Assembly (NCBI GenBank): GCA_018287875.1 | Contig: JAGVVL010000027.1 | Location: forward strand, 1,178,001-1,242,000 | Length of the DNA: 64,000 bases | DNA from: Nigrospora sphaerica | Taxonomy: Eukaryota; Ascomycota; Sordariomycetes; Amphisphaeriales; Apiosporaceae | Direction: 5' to 3' | Part shown: one piece after another, positions 11,522 to 23,597 of the stretch | Numbering within the stretch: the first letter of the stretch is position 1 | How the letters are laid out: every line of letters begins with the position of its first letter | The notes under the pieces: model-generated | The model's input: only the letters and a program-made list of their open reading frames with translations | The model's database searches: none | Told to the model about the DNA's origin: nothing | Translations under genes and position numbers: made by a program

Positions 11522-13186
11522 TCATTTGGCGACGCCAATGCAGGCAAAGAGCTCCTTGAAGGCTGAACACTCGAGGGCCAGGAGGCCCTTGTTATCGAGC
11601 ATGCAGGCGGGGCGCCAGAATTCGGGCTCAACGCGGTCGAGCAGGCCCGGGTAGCTGTTGAGGCCGAGAGGCTCGGTGATGCCCCAAGGGTTGCGCAGGA
11701 TGATGTATTGGCGGTCACCGAAGTGACACCAGCCTAGGACTGAGTAGGCGTGGTTGGCGACCAGGTTAGCCCCATGGTACATGTGGCCACTGGCATAAGT
11801 GTAGGCGGTCATGGGGTTGATAGTCTTGAAGTTTACGGAGCAGGCACGCACGAGGCCTAAAAGGTCCTTGTGGTGGTGGTTCTCGCAGAAGTAGTAGTGC
11901 GGCTCGCGGTCGTTGATCTGGGCCATGGCTTTGATAGGGTCGCCATATGACGTTTGCGTAAGGTCGGGGCGCTCCGAGTCGTCGTCGGTGATCCACTTAG
12001 CAAATGCCTTCTCGTACAGCGACGGCCACATGTCCATGCGGTCACTGCTGCGGCAGTAAATGGGGTCCATAGACGAGTTGTTGATTGGGATCTCGTGGTT
12101 GACCTTAACGGTGCGCGTCTTGGCGTTGTTGCGTCCGCCCTTATCGTGGAACTTGATCTCAATGGTGCGGTTGCGGTGTTCGCGCTCGTTGTCGTCGCGG
12201 TTGAGGCCGTGGTTGCGGCCATGCGTGGCACGGTTGATGACGTTCGGGTTGGCCCAGAATACAGAGAAGATGGCGGCAATGAGCCAGCTGTTGGGCAACG
12301 CACCCTGAACCGGGTCGTCGAAGCGGTTCAGTAAGCTGTGGCAGTGGTTGCGCAAGTTGAGATTATAGCCGCTGCCGCCGAAGTGGCTGCCCATGTTCTC
12401 GCGCATCATCAAACACCGGAGGTTCTCCATGGTCTCACGCTCCGTGTGGGAGTCGCGGCGAAAGACTGACTCAGCATCTCGCCACGTGCTGTTAGGCGGT
12501 GCCCAGTGGCCCTCGCTCTTGAGACGGCGGAAGCGCATCGCCAGCTCGTTAATCGACATGGTGATGTCGTAGTTGTTGATGGTGCGTGCCATAGAGTGTC
12601 CGTCGATAACCAGGCGCAGCTTGCCGTTCTGGAGGCGCGCTAGCTTCACACGCGCGTTGTTGACACCCTTGAAGCCGACCTTCTCGAGGTCCCGGAGTGT
12701 CTCGACACGCGAGAGATCGGGCGAGACGAGGTCGCGCTCCTCAAGGATCTTCATGTCTTCCTTCTTAAGCTCCTGCGCCTCCCTGTTCTTCTCGCCGAGC
12801 TTCAGTCCCGCGTAGAGTACCGACCGGTGCTTAAGGTCAAAGAGTTCCTCATAGTCGGTCTGGAGGACGTCCGAAATAATGCGGGCTGAGTCTCGAGAGT
12901 TGCACTCCAGTCGGTGGCCGACAAGCGTCTCAGTCAGGGCAAATGGGTTGATGCAGCCGATGAAGATGTCCTTGGGGGGCTTGTCAGGCTTGGGCTCCTG
13001 GCCCAACGAGCCATTACTGCCCTGAATGTCGGTGAGGTTATCGTAGTCCTCCGAGACGTTCCTCGAGCTCGAGGCCTCGGGCACCTTGCGGCCAGTTAGT
13101 GCCTCAAAGAGTACGTAAGGGTCGACGGTGACCCCGTTGCGGGCGGAGGCGCCGTCGCCGGAGGAGGGGGAGGTCATGTTGTACAT
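11522..13186 (-). CDS. Calpain-like protein with Cys-to-Ser active site
   Basis: I place the start at the ATG at 13186 (MYNMTSPSSG). The frame is open 44 codons further, but that part is pyrimidine-rich and looks like a 5'UTR. It encodes 554 residues, one exon. The C-terminal half follows the peptidase C2 (calpain) plan: VQGALPNSWLIAAI where active enzymes have a cysteine, LVANHAYSVLGW (His479) and IILRNPWG (Asn499). At the nucleophile position the codon at 12287-12289 gives Ser300. Calpains are calcium-dependent cysteine proteases; with Ser this copy is probably catalytically dead or altered, perhaps a binding or regulatory pseudo-protease. Residues 1-290 have no recognised domain. The frame is long and uninterrupted, which argues for selection. 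The second conserved difference is PN for the usual GD before the nucleophile. Confidence 0.82.
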   Translation of the reverse strand: MYNMTSPSSGDGASARNGVTVDPYVLFEALTGRKVPEASSSRNVSEDYDNLTDIQGSNGSLGQEPKPDKPPKDIFIGCINPFALTETLVGHRLECNSRDSARIISDVLQTDYEELFDLKHRSVLYAGLKLGEKNREAQELKKEDMKILEERDLVSPDLSRVETLRDLEKVGFKGVNNARVKLARLQNGKLRLVIDGHSMARTINNYDITMSINELAMRFRRLKSEGHWAPPNSTWRDAESVFRRDSHTERETMENLRCLMMRENMGSHFGGSGYNLNLRNHCHSLLNRFDDPVQGALPNSWLIAAIFSVFWANPNVINRATHGRNHGLNRDDNEREHRNRTIEIKFHDKGGRNNAKTRTVKVNHEIPINNSSMDPIYCRSSDRMDMWPSLYEKAFAKWITDDDSERPDLTQTSYGDPIKAMAQINDREPHYYFCENHHHKDLLGLVRACSVNFKTINPMTAYTYASGHMYHGANLVANHAYSVLGWCHFGDRQYIILRNPWGITEPLGLNSYPGLLDRVEPEFWRPACMLDNKGLLALECSAFKELFACIGVAK

Positions 13187-15227
13187 GATGAAGTGTTTTA
13201 GCGTCGAGAAACAGGTAGTTGGGGAGAGAGAAAGGATAATGATAAGCTGAAATCGGTGCCTAGGAATGAGAGGTCTAGGAAGCTGTGTAGAAAAGAGCCA
13301 CTGAAAATGATACCTCAAGGTATTTATCTTCGGCCTGGGTCCCTTGGTCCCGGTATCTGTTGTGTACCACCCCGGTCAATGGAAAGCCAACTCATGCCGA
13401 CGATAGAGTAAACTAAATGCATGCCGCTGTTTGTGATAACCTTAGTTCTCAGCCGACTTAACTTTTTACATTCTCTTTGGAAGCTCCAGCATAGTAAATA
13501 CCCCTCATGTCGAAGCAAACTTAGGAGGCTACCTGCATGGTCGTGGAGGGGCGAAGTATCCAGCGAGCGTCTCGTAGAGAGCATTGCCGATATACTCTTA
13601 ATTTTAAGATTCTCCATTGCTGCAATGTGCCCCTAAGGTGAATGCGACATGACGGGCCGCATATGAGATGTAGAAATCGGGGGTTCCTTCACGTGATAGA
13701 ATGCATATTTCGCCCGTCGGGAAACTTTGGGCTTGCTCGGGTAAGATGCCTGCTGTCGTATTACGAACAATAAGATGCACGTATAGACCGGCATCACCGG
13801 TGTAAGCGTCTATAACCCGGCCGTCAAGTGTGATGGGAGGGGAGATTCGGTTTATAGCTGCCTGTGGCTGCTGAGTAACCGGGAATCTAATCGGCTATAT
13901 GTCCTAACGACCCAAACGAGCATAGTATTAACCGGAGAACGCCTGCCCTAAGCGGCGCCTTCCTCTAGCATTCTCCCTCTATAGTACTGACGTGCTACTT
14001 GTAAGGACTGTCACATTGGACCACATCGTCTAGTGGCCACAAGTAGCTGCGCAACGAATACTCCACCCACACTGTCCAGCAAGATACCTTCAGTTTATGA
14101 AGGCCTTGCAATAAAGATGCGGAGGCTACCTTAAGTTTCGCTGCCTGTCGTTACTCTCTCTCGGTGACACTGTTGCCCGAGGGCCTTAACCTAACGGACA
14201 ATCTCAACCACAATAGTGCTACAATGCGGCTTATGCCTAGCTGCATAGAAGATGCATATGAGGCCCACCGAGTTGCGGGGAATATGCCATCACCCCCAGT
14301 GCCCGGTGTTGTCCGTGGTCCGAGCTAAAGTTTCCAACAACGAATTTCATTAGGAAGCCGAAATGACAGCAGCCAAGGTGGGTTGGAGGCCACTGATGGG
14401 TATGACACTTTTCTAATGGCACTCTCTTACACTTTGACTGATTGGCACCTATCCGGTCTTCATCCTCAGGATGGGGGCTTGAATTGGAGATGCATGAAAA
14501 TTAGTCTTGTTCAGACCGGAACGGGGCTCGATTCTATTGTAAGGAAACTTAAGTGCCGTCTGAGGGTGAAGCGCTTCTAGCTCCATCTCTTGAAATACGA
14601 CGCCCAAGTCGATAACCTGGGGCTTTGGTTTGTGACCAGGTAAAGGTCATGACCAAGCGCCATGGGAAATACAAACAACAGACGGAGGCTGTGGGTAAGT
14701 GTTGGTTGTGAGGACATAAAAGCTCTGTCTGGTTGATTTCACCTCTTCTAGCCGCGACAAAGAGAGAGAGAGTCCCTGAGCTCCGAGCTTTGTTACGTAG
14801 CGAACCCTGTCATCGGAAAATTGAGTTGTCGAATACTACCACTTTCATTCTAGGTTCTAAAACCTGTTAAGGTTACATTAGGCGCAACGGAACCGATGTA
14901 ATTCAACGGAGAAGTCTCTGCGGAGGAAGGTTAGTTGTCTGGAGGGGTCCTGTGCAGTAGAACAGCCTAATTAGACAGACAGAGCAATATATCTGCTACC
15001 CCTCGCTGTCAGGACTGGTAGAGGGGCATGCCTTTCTCCACACGTCACTTTGATCCCACGCTTCGCCGCATCAGTGGGACAAGCACCGGCTTATTATGTC
15101 TCCTTGTCACAAAACTCCGTTTCGGTCAATGAAGTAGGCTGACCAAGAGCTACACTGTATTGCAAGTCACGGCCCTATATTCCACCACTTTTGCACACTA
15201 ACAAAACCGACTGCTCCGGCTCAGAAC
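13187..15227. other. No supported gene
   Basis: About 2 kb without a recognisable gene. It contains a short GA run (about 14758-14772) and scattered short frames. The first 130 bases are the probable 5'UTR of the calpain-like gene. Confidence 0.5.
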
Positions 15228-15811
15228 ATGATCGAGTATAAGTTATTCACATTCCAAAGCTCCATATACAATGGAAAAACAGTAATACCAGGTACATCCC
15301 AAGGAGATCAACAATCGCCTATGGGCTGACCTCTACAGAAGTGCATGATTCACTCTCCCGTCGGTGACCTTTTGCAGCGCCGAAGGCCAAATCCGGAGCA
15401 TTACAGATATGGTCACCCATATCTCGCGGACGCAGCTAGGCTTCTACCAAACAAGACAGCCCCGGAACAAGATTCCCATGGAGGCGGCTACATTGTGGCT
15501 TTGAATGTTTTCCACGACCTTCATTGCCTGGACAATCTTCGGATGGGGTTTTATTACTCCTCGAGGACCATTGGAACAGCAATCACAACCCCTGCGTGCT
15601 GTACGACGAGATCGAGGATCGGCTCCAAGCCCACGACGGCGACCATTTGGGGACGGAGCACCTGGACCATTGCATTGACTCTCTGAGGCAGTGGATCCAA
15701 TGCAGCGCGGACGTGGTGCCGAAAGTTCTCAATATGATACGTAGACAAAAGACATACGCGCTCGATCAACAGTCGTCCACGAATGCCGCGCTTTTAGAAG
15801 ATGGACTTTAA
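15228..15811 (+). CDS. UstYa/DUF3328-family protein, apparently frameshifted
   Basis: Three plus-strand frames give consecutive pieces of one protein: EINNRLWADLY (from 15304), then PVGDLLQRRRP...GGGYIVALNVFHDLHCLDNL (to about 15550), then EHLDHCIDSLRQWIQCSADV (15654-15712), ending at the stop 15809-15811. The two HxxHC-type motifs (HDLHC and HLDHC) mark the UstYa family, oxidases that cyclise or otherwise modify fungal RiPPs and related metabolites. One missing base near 15345 and one near 15558 would join the pieces. The usual N-terminal membrane anchor is not identified; an upstream exon may exist or be lost. An ABCC transporter starts 640 bp downstream on the same strand. No repeat-bearing precursor peptide is visible nearby. 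Confidence 0.65.
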
Positions 15812-16450
15812 AAAGCACACCTCGCAACACCTGGGACGGGGGTAAAGCTAACCCGTGCTAGATACAAGAATTGGCAGTGCGGCATCACATCGAAGGTACT
15901 TTTCATGACTTTGGCGATGGCGTTGAGCTTGGCACATGCGGTGTGGATGACCCATGGACGTGTCTGCAGCAGTAGCAACCGAGTGTCACGGTCATTGTTT
16001 AGATTAAACGTCTTTATCGCCATAATTTCTGATACCTACATAGGTAGAGACGATATATGGTATGGAATGCATTAGGATGCAGTACGACGGGCCCTACGTC
16101 CAACAGCAATGCAACAAAAGTGGGCCTCTTCATTGGTGAAGTATTCACCTACCCGATGTAACATCCTGGGATGTTAATCTGTGCCGCGCTCTCCGCCTTC
16201 CCCGGCCACCTGGCTCGGGGTCATGCCGAGACCGACTGAATGGGAAGGTGCCGCTCGCTTGGCTGATATAGTGTGGAGACACCTGATTGATTGATTCGCA
16301 CGAGCGGTTACGCGACTGTTTTAACCATTAAAGCCACCGTGCGATATCTTCTCTCGGTCGCTTCCGCATTTCCGTCATTGGTCGTACTTTGCACTCGTCT
16401 CTTGTAAAACTCCCATACACAAGTCAGGTAACTACCTCGCCTTGCATTGA
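15812..16450. other. Intergenic, upstream of the ABC transporter
   Basis: No gene is seen. The last 150 bp (Ser/Thr codons, pyrimidine-rich) are a likely promoter and 5'UTR of the transporter. Confidence 0.5.
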
Positions 16451-19400
16451 ATGGCCGCGACACCAGGACCCAATGCCTTCGGGCCTCAGCTTGATGGGCG
16501 CTTCGACTTCACACTCTATTTCGAGCATGCGGTGCTGTCAATCATACCATCTTCTCTGTTTCTGGCCCTCGCTCCATTTCGGCTTGCATGGCTCTTTCGC
16601 CAGCCTTGCCTCGTGCGTACCGGCTGGCTACTCCTCACTAAGCTGGTGTGTTCACTCTGAGAACCAAGGTCTCTGCTGGTCTGCTTTCTGACTATTGGTG
16701 CGACAGGCTCTCGCTGTTCTGCTTTTCTCCCTGGAATTGGCCTTGGTCATTCTCTGGGCAAAACCGTCTACCCCCAGGAACGCCGCCTCGCTTCCTGCAA
16801 CCATTCTGGAGGTTTGCTGTACCGCCGTCGCCGCTCTCCTTCTGTACACCAAGCATAAACACTCAATCCGGCCTTCCAAACTCCTCTCCATATATCTTTT
16901 TGTCTCTGTTCTGGTTGGCCTTGCGCATGCGAGATCATTGTTCCTACTACCGCCCCAAGAGTTCGCCAGCATTGCGCGCGTCTTCACGGCAACACTGGTA
17001 GCAAGGGCCGCCTTGCTGTTGCTGGAGGAATTCCCCAAGACACCGTTCTTGATCCGAGATTCTGGAAGCACGCCTGTAGAGTCAGTCAGCGGGCCACTTA
17101 ACCGGACCGTCTTTTGGTGGCTTAACCCGTTGTTCGTCACCGGTGCCCGCCGGCTCCTCCAAGCCCATGACCTCGGTAGCATTGACTACAAGTTTGACTC
17201 GGCCGAACTTCTATCGACCCTGAGGGATGTTTGGACTCGGTGTGATAAGTCTGCCAAGAACTGTCTCTTATCCTCCACGTTGATTGCCTACAAAGTAGGC
17301 TATCTTACCCGATCATCCCACGGCTGTGCCTGGCCGGTTTCGGTTTCTCTCAGCCATTTCTCATCAAACGCGTTGTTGAATATGTGTCACAGCCCGTGGA
17401 CCCACAATCAACCAACACAGCAGCTGGTCTTGTAGCCGCCGCTTTTCTGGTCTACTCAGGCCTCGCTGTATGTCGTCTTGATCCATGTTCGTGCTGACCT
17501 GCTAACTGAGCCGTGGCAGATATCGAGATGCGTATATAACCATGCAACGTACCAATTGAGCACGACACTCCGTGGAGGCCTCGTATCTTTAATATTTGGG
17601 AGGCTCCTGGAGCTTGAAACCACTACAGCCAATGGAGAAAGCTCAGTAACGCTTATGAGCACTGATGTTGACTCGATCGCCAGGGAGTCAATGACCTGCA
17701 CGAAATCTGGGCCAGCATTCTCGAGCTAGGCGTCGCCATATATCTCCTTTATCTCGAGATTGGGGCTGCTTGTTTCGTTGTGGCAATTCCGGCAGTTGGT
17801 AAGCTTATATACATTGCTTTCTCTTCGACAACTGACCACTGACGCCAACCAGTCTGCAGTCTTATCACCGACAAGGCAACTGACGGTATTGGACCTGCTA
17901 AGATGGCTTGGAACCAGGGAGTTCAGGAACGCGTTTCCTGTACTTCCTCCGTGCTTTCCCAGATCAAAGGCATCATCATGATGGGACTCAGTGATCATCT
18001 GTCGTCAATAATACACAGAATGAGGGTATCTGAGTTGGACCTTTCAAAGAAGTTCAGAATGTTCATCGTCCGCATCATTCTCATTGGTATGTTTTGAACT
18101 TCTTCCATCTAGAATGCGATGCCTTCGTGCTGACAAATGCCAACCCATAGCCAATATTTCGGATCAGATGACTCAAGTAGCTGTTGTAACAGCTGCAGTC
18201 TTCTGGACCCGTGCGGATGGGTTCTCTATTTCCCAGGCTTTCACGTCGCTGGGCATCGTGGCTCTTGTTTCCACACCGCTGGCGAACTTAATTGGCTCCT
18301 ACCCAATGTTTGTCTCGTCTGTTGCGTGCTTCGGTCGCATCCAGGAGTTTCTCCTCACCGGAGAACGGGTGGATGATCGAGTCAAGAGCATTGCTCAGGC
18401 CAGAGCCCTTGGTGAAAAGTCCTCTGACGCCATTTCTTCAATCAAGGAACCGTCTTACTCCACATTTAGATCCCCTGCAGTTGAACCAACAAGCCAGGAT
18501 TTAAGTGAGGAGCCAGAGAATGTGAAAAGCATTGTGTTTGAATCAGCAACTCTCTCTATTGACGGAAACACAGAACCGATTCTGAGAAACATCACCCTGT
18601 GTTTCAACAGCTCAGACTATTCGGTAATTGTTGGCCCCGTCGGGTGCGGAAAGTCCACCATTCTGAAAGCAATTCTTGGTGAAATCCGAGTGACGGAAGG
18701 AAATGTGCGCGTGGCACAAGATGAACGCTCTATTGCATATTGCAGCCAATCCACATGGCTTCAAAACTTATCGGTTAAGGCTAATATCGTTGGGAACGAC
18801 CCTTTCGATCGACAATGGTACATGACTGTCATTCGTGCTTGTGCCCTGGAGGAAGACATACGTCGGTTTCCGAAAGGTGAAGATACCTTGACCGGTAGTG
18901 GTGGAATTACACTCAGCGGAGGGCAGAAACAAAGAATAGTAAGTCGAGGCTGTCTAAAAGAATGATTACTCAGCTTCCCGTTAACGTTTAACAGGCTCTT
19001 GGCCGAGCTCTATACGCCAGACGGCCAATAGTCCTCCTCGATGACATATTCAGCGCACTTGACGCCGCCACCTCCAAAACCGTTTTCACCCGCATTCTCG
19101 GGCCTGGTGGATTGTTACGTCAAAACAAGACGACAGTCATCCTTGCCACACATGGGCGTGAGTCAATTTCCAGTACCCAGGTCGCGCCTATCACGAAATA
19201 TTGGAGAGCCGTATCCTAATCCTGGTTTAGTACACTTTTTGTCGTGTGCCGATAAGATCGTTGTGCTTGACAGCGCACGGAAATGTCACCAATACGACAG
19301 CTTTTCCGAGATGCAGTCTGAAAATACCGCAATGTTGGGTCCAGAGTATTTAGAGGACGCGTTGGGCATCGATGATGAGCAGCCTGAAGAGGAAAATGAG

Positions 19401-21308
19401 GCGCCAAACTCGACACCTCAATTGGACCCCGAGGTCGAAGAAGAAAACCTCACGCAAAGACAGACCGGCGATTTCTCGCTGTACGTGTTCTATCTCCGTT
19501 CCATGGGAACGGCATTATCCCTCTCGTTCGCTCTTCTTGCTGTCGGCTACATTGGCCTAGGGACAATGCCGAGCGTCTGGTTACGGCTCTGGACAGAACA
19601 TGGAACTGATGGTCCTGACCGCGGTGGGTATTTCGGAGCTTACCTGTCATTCTGCGTTGGTACCGTCATTTTCTCCGCTCTCGCTGTCTGGTTGTTCTTT
19701 GTAGTGGTGATCCCTCGATCAGCAACACACCTACACTGGCAACTGCTTGACTCGGTTATGCATGCGCCGCTCTGGTTCTTTACGACGGTGGACAGTGGTG
19801 TGACGCTTAACCGGTTCAGTCAAGACATGACTTTGGTTGATCAGACGCTCCCCGTTGCCTTTTTGAGGTAACCCTGGACACACTGGTGATCCTGGCCGCC
19901 GCCGCCCTCATTGCCTCGGGGGCGCAGTATTTTTCTGTGGTGATCCCGTTCTGCGTTGTGCCTTTGTACTTCCTGCAGAAGTACTACCTACGCACATCCC
20001 GACAGATGCGACACTTGGATCTGGAGTCCAAATCGCCACTTTACACCCATTTCACGGAGGTGTCAGCTGGCCTTGCCACTATCCGGGCATTCGGCTGGCA
20101 ACGCGAGTTCGTTAAGGCGCAGCTCCATCTACTCGACATTTCACAGAAGCCATATTACCTGATGTTCTGCATCCAGCGATGGCTGGGTGTTGTGTTGGAT
20201 CTCTTTGTAGTTGGTATCGCTACAATACTTGTCGCCCTCGCAGTCAGCATGACGGGAACAACGAGCGGCGGCGCCATTGGCTTGGCCATGGTTAACCTCA
20301 TCGGACTGAACACCAGCTTATCGCGTGTCATCAACGCTTGGACTAACCTGGAAACATCGCTGGGCGCTATCGCTCGATTACGCGACTTTACTCGAGACAC
20401 GCCAAGGGAAGATGATGCCAATGCCCAGCCTCCATTTCCCATACCGCAAGGCTGGCCGATTTCTGGACACGTCGAAATTAGCGAGGTGAACGCTACCTAC
20501 ACGTGAGTTGCCAAAGATCCCCTAATACTTTGGCAGCTGACCCTAATGGCCAATCCACAGTGATCCAACTGAAAGAGTGCTCCAAGACTTGAGCCTGAGC
20601 ATCAAGTCGGGTCAGAAAGTAGGCATTTGTGGCCGGACAGGAAGGTGAGAATCTCAAAACGGACATGTTGTCAAGGAGATATACTTATTTATTATTCTTA
20701 GTGGCAAGACCTCGCTGCTTCTCGCGATTCTCCGGATGATAAAGATTCGCTCTGGTTCCGTCTGCGTTGACGACATGAACTTGTCAGCATACGATCGCCG
20801 ATCAGTCCGGCGCCAAATCACGACCCTCCCGCAAGACGCGGTGAAGTTGCCCGGGACAGTGCGCGCGAATCTTGACCCCTACAACATTCTCAACGGAGAA
20901 GCGAACGAAGGCAAATTCGTGGCGGCACTGGACCGGGTATCGCTTTGGGACGGCGTCATCGCTACGCGCGGTGGCTTAGACACGGACCTGGAGGGCCTGA
21001 GTCTCTCTCACGGGCAGATGCAGCTCTTTGGTCTGGCGCGGGCCTTCTTACACAAGGACCGCACTCGACTCCTCTTGCTCGATGAGGCGACCAGCAGCGT
21101 CGACCGTGAGACGGACTTACGGCTGCAAACCATGATCCGCGAAGACTTTGCAGCTTGCACCATCGTAGCCGTCGCGCACCGACTGGAAACGGTTGAGCAC
21201 TATGATACGGTTTTCGTGATGGAGCGAGGTATGGTTGTAGAGAAGGGCGATCCCCGACGTTTGATGGAGGACCATGATTCGGCATTTTATCGTCTCATGG
21301 CCAGTTAG
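16451..21308 (+). CDS. ABCC-type full ABC transporter
   Basis: The gene has eight frame-keeping GT-AG introns: 16646-16706, 17468-17519, 17799-17852, 18087-18150, 18939-18994, 19158-19230, 20503-20560 and 20645-20701. The layout is N-terminal TMD0-like helices, TMD1, NBD1, TMD2, NBD2. NBD1 has Walker A GPVGCGKST, signature LSGGQKQR and Walker B IVLLDDIFSALD. NBD2 has Walker A GRTGSGKTS (split by intron 8), signature LSHGQ, Walker B LLLLDEATSSVD and the H-loop VAHRLETV. This fits fungal MRP-like exporters of conjugates, toxins or metabolites in the plasma or vacuolar membrane. Three breaks are each repaired by one extra base: C run at 17308-17310, G run at 17683-17685 and T run at 19860-19864. 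I therefore regard the gene as probably intact with assembly errors. The degenerate NBD1/intact NBD2 asymmetry of some ABCC proteins is not obvious here. Confidence 0.9.
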
Positions 21309-21351
21309 GATGGGCTTTTGTAGGATGGTCCTCATCCCAAAGAAGGAGGGA

Positions 21352-21670
21352 TGCATCATATGGACACCAAAGCCTTGCGCGCCCGCGGGGAGGTTCTGGT
21401 AGGGCTTTTTCACAGCTTGGTCTTCCGGAACAAGAAACTCATTGGTCAAAACGGCAGCCCACCGGTAGTTGGTTGCTCTGCACTTAGTGCCATGAATAGT
21501 AACTACACACCATCAGGGTCCTTGTGCTTCACGTAAGGGCCGTTAACTGTCCAGGCTGTTGCATTAACTAGATCCGTCGGTTCGAGCGGCTACATGAGCT
21601 TCTCTTGACCCTCTGGGCTTAGCAGTATACGCCGGCGTACGAGTAGTTAGTACCTCCTCCCTGTCTCGAT
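21352..21670 (-). pseudogene. Relic of the N-terminal part of the JmjC gene
   Basis: The sequence aligns with about 9569-9870, inside the 830-residue JmjC gene, in the same orientation. Shared blocks include GCATCATATGGACACCA, GCGCGCCCGCGG, CACAGCTTGGTCTTCCGG, TCGAGCGGCTACA/GCA and ATACGCCGGCG. Substitutions and indels break the frame, and only about 320 bp remain. It begins 44 bp past the stop of the ABC transporter. This is a non-functional fragment of a second family member. Confidence 0.8.
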
Positions 21671-21707
21671 TAGGGGCACTGACGACCCTATCCTTTTTAT
21701 CCACGGT

Positions 21708-22722
21708 CTATGGACCGCCTCTGAAGAACTTCCGCAGAAGATGTCTCATGACAACATTGCCGTCCTCATCCTCGCCAAAGCTATTGCTATATATCTTATT
21801 CGAACTCTTGCTGTACTCTCGTAACTTGGCCACAGTTGGAAAGGTCCGCACGCGCCTCCCGGCATGTTGTTGGTCGTTCCGGCCCCATTCGATGAGGTCG
21901 ATGATGTTCACGTGCGTGTTCCGCACAGCCTTTTATTCGCGTCAGTGTGGGTGCGCGAGCGAGAGCCTCTTTGGGGGAACGGGAGATGCGTACCACCACG
22001 CACTGCTCGCATGTGCCTGGCAGCGGATTCACACCGATGGCACGGCATAGTGCGTGCCATGCCGTCAGGTTGTCCTCATCCCCATACCACATCTGCAGCT
22101 CGTCGCGCAGTGCCTCCTGATATTGCCTCCACGCATCCCGAGAGGCGGCGCTGTGCGGTGCCCAGCCTTGGTGCTGCTCCAACTGCGCGTACGACGTTGC
22201 TGGCGGTAGGACCGACTCGTATGGGAACCCGGGGAACGAGCGGAAGAAGATATCGAGAGGCGTAGGGCTCATCTGGTGGGCTGCCGAGTCTCTTCGATGC
22301 TGTTGCAGGGCTTCCTCGCTTGCAAACGATCGATTGCAGGGCCCACAAACGTAAGTGGCTTCTGAGCGGTTTGGCGGGCTCTGTTGCTGCTGAGTAGAGG
22401 TCGGGATATTACTTGCTGAGGGTTGAATATTTTGCTGTTGATGTGCTCCTCCTGCATGTCTTGGAGAGTCCCTTTTATGTTGCTCCAAAGCCTGGTTACT
22501 ATTGAAAGACCTCTGGCATGTTAGACATCGAAACTGATGCTGTGGAGGAGGACGAGACGAGGCTTTGTTCTGCTTCGTTTGGACCTGGCTGACGTGCTCC
22601 CCCGAGCTGCCGAGATGTCGTGGAGAGTCCCTCTCGTGTTGCTGCAAGGCTTGGCTGGTGCTAAAAGACCGACTACAGACGTTACAGCTTAGACTCATGG
22701 TGTTTGTACTTTGGAGATTCAC
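21708..22722 (-). CDS. Three-finger C2H2 zinc-finger protein
   Basis: Exon 1 is 22722-21994, intron 21993-21930 (GTACGC...AAAAG), exon 2 21929-21708. The start is the ATG at 22722; a second ATG lies eight codons in. Three fingers of the same make occur at roughly residues 13-36, 66-89 and 125-148: CNVCSRSFSTSQALQQH, CLTCQRSFNSNQALEQH and CGPCNRSFASEEALQQH, each followed by (K/R)DS..H. Glutamine-rich linkers separate them. The C-terminal half, shared in style with other fungal C2H2 proteins, includes DELQMWYGDEDNLTAWHALC, NTHVNIIDLIEWG and, after the intron, FPTVAKLREYSK. The role may be DNA, RNA or protein binding; the conserved C-terminal region has no name I can give. A related finger heads the gene at 34602. 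Confidence 0.82.
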
Positions 22723-23418
22723 CAGGTTTCTGCTATGCGAGGCGATGGCAAGAGTTCAAAACTTAGTGAGTGGGTAAGGTCCAATGACATCTGTAACAGC
22801 CATCTTACTTATCACTACACCAGTTTAATCCTGGTACAGGATGTGGACTGCATCAAACCATGGTGCTGATAATGAAAGTGGCTAGAACCAAGTCCCAGTA
22901 TGCAGCAAGCACCGGGGGACGCAGACCAAGATCTCTCAATGTGACCTTGCCAATCGGGTCTGCCACTGGCGAGGCCCATACCCATCAAAGAAATAGGTGC
23001 GAGAAGAAACAATCGCGTTTTCGATACTTGTGATCCAACATGACCGGGTCAAAAGATGATTAGCCGTCAGGTCGGACGGTGCGGGTTCCATCTGGCATAC
23101 GTCCGCCAACACTCAAATTTCTGTACTCTGAGACCCTGTCAATATCGAGTATTAGGCATGCAGTGTATCTAATGGTGACTCAATGGCGCCTCCCTTCTCG
23201 CACTGGCGATGAGAGGCTGGAAGTAACATGACACCGTGGCTGACCATGCGTGATGACAATCCAATCAATTATATGTAGGCTATTTCTTGCCTGTTACACA
23301 TGGAGACGTGGCCCGACTGGAGCGTCGGCCGTCAATCAGGGGTGGGACCTTAGCAAGGATATCACATCTGCTCAGCCAGCCAATAAGGTGTTCTCGTTGG
23401 TCTTCTTGAAGGCCAATG

Positions 23419-23597
23419 TGATGCGTGGTCAGGGTAGGTAGCTAGGTATTGTGGTGCGTTACGCTTGTCATGAGGGTCCTACTACCCCACCTGGCATTGC
23501 ACTATAGATAGATCCCTGCCCAACCGGGCGCGTCGCGGCAGGCCTTACCGAATTCACATATCCCTCTTCTGCTACTACCCCAGTCGTCGACTCATCA
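23419..23597 (+). repeat. Solo LTR-like repeat (179 bp)
   Basis: It starts TGATGCGTGGTCAGGGTAGG and ends CGACTCATCA, giving TG...CA ends. It shares blocks with the gypsy LTRs at 52299-52481 and 59732-59915 (GGGTCCT.CTACCCCACCT, ATAGATAG, CCCTGCCC) and with 30159-30317. Flanks caatg and cactg match at 4 of 5 bases, a possible worn target duplication. Confidence 0.75.

Noticed and set aside
11857..12334. Frames on both strands across the calpain-like gene
   Set aside because: Shadows of the real minus-strand frame; repetitive Arg/Ser/Thr or Val/Ala content.
13187..13318. N-terminal extension of the calpain-like frame
   Set aside because: CT-rich leader-type sequence; the ATG at 13186 is a better start.
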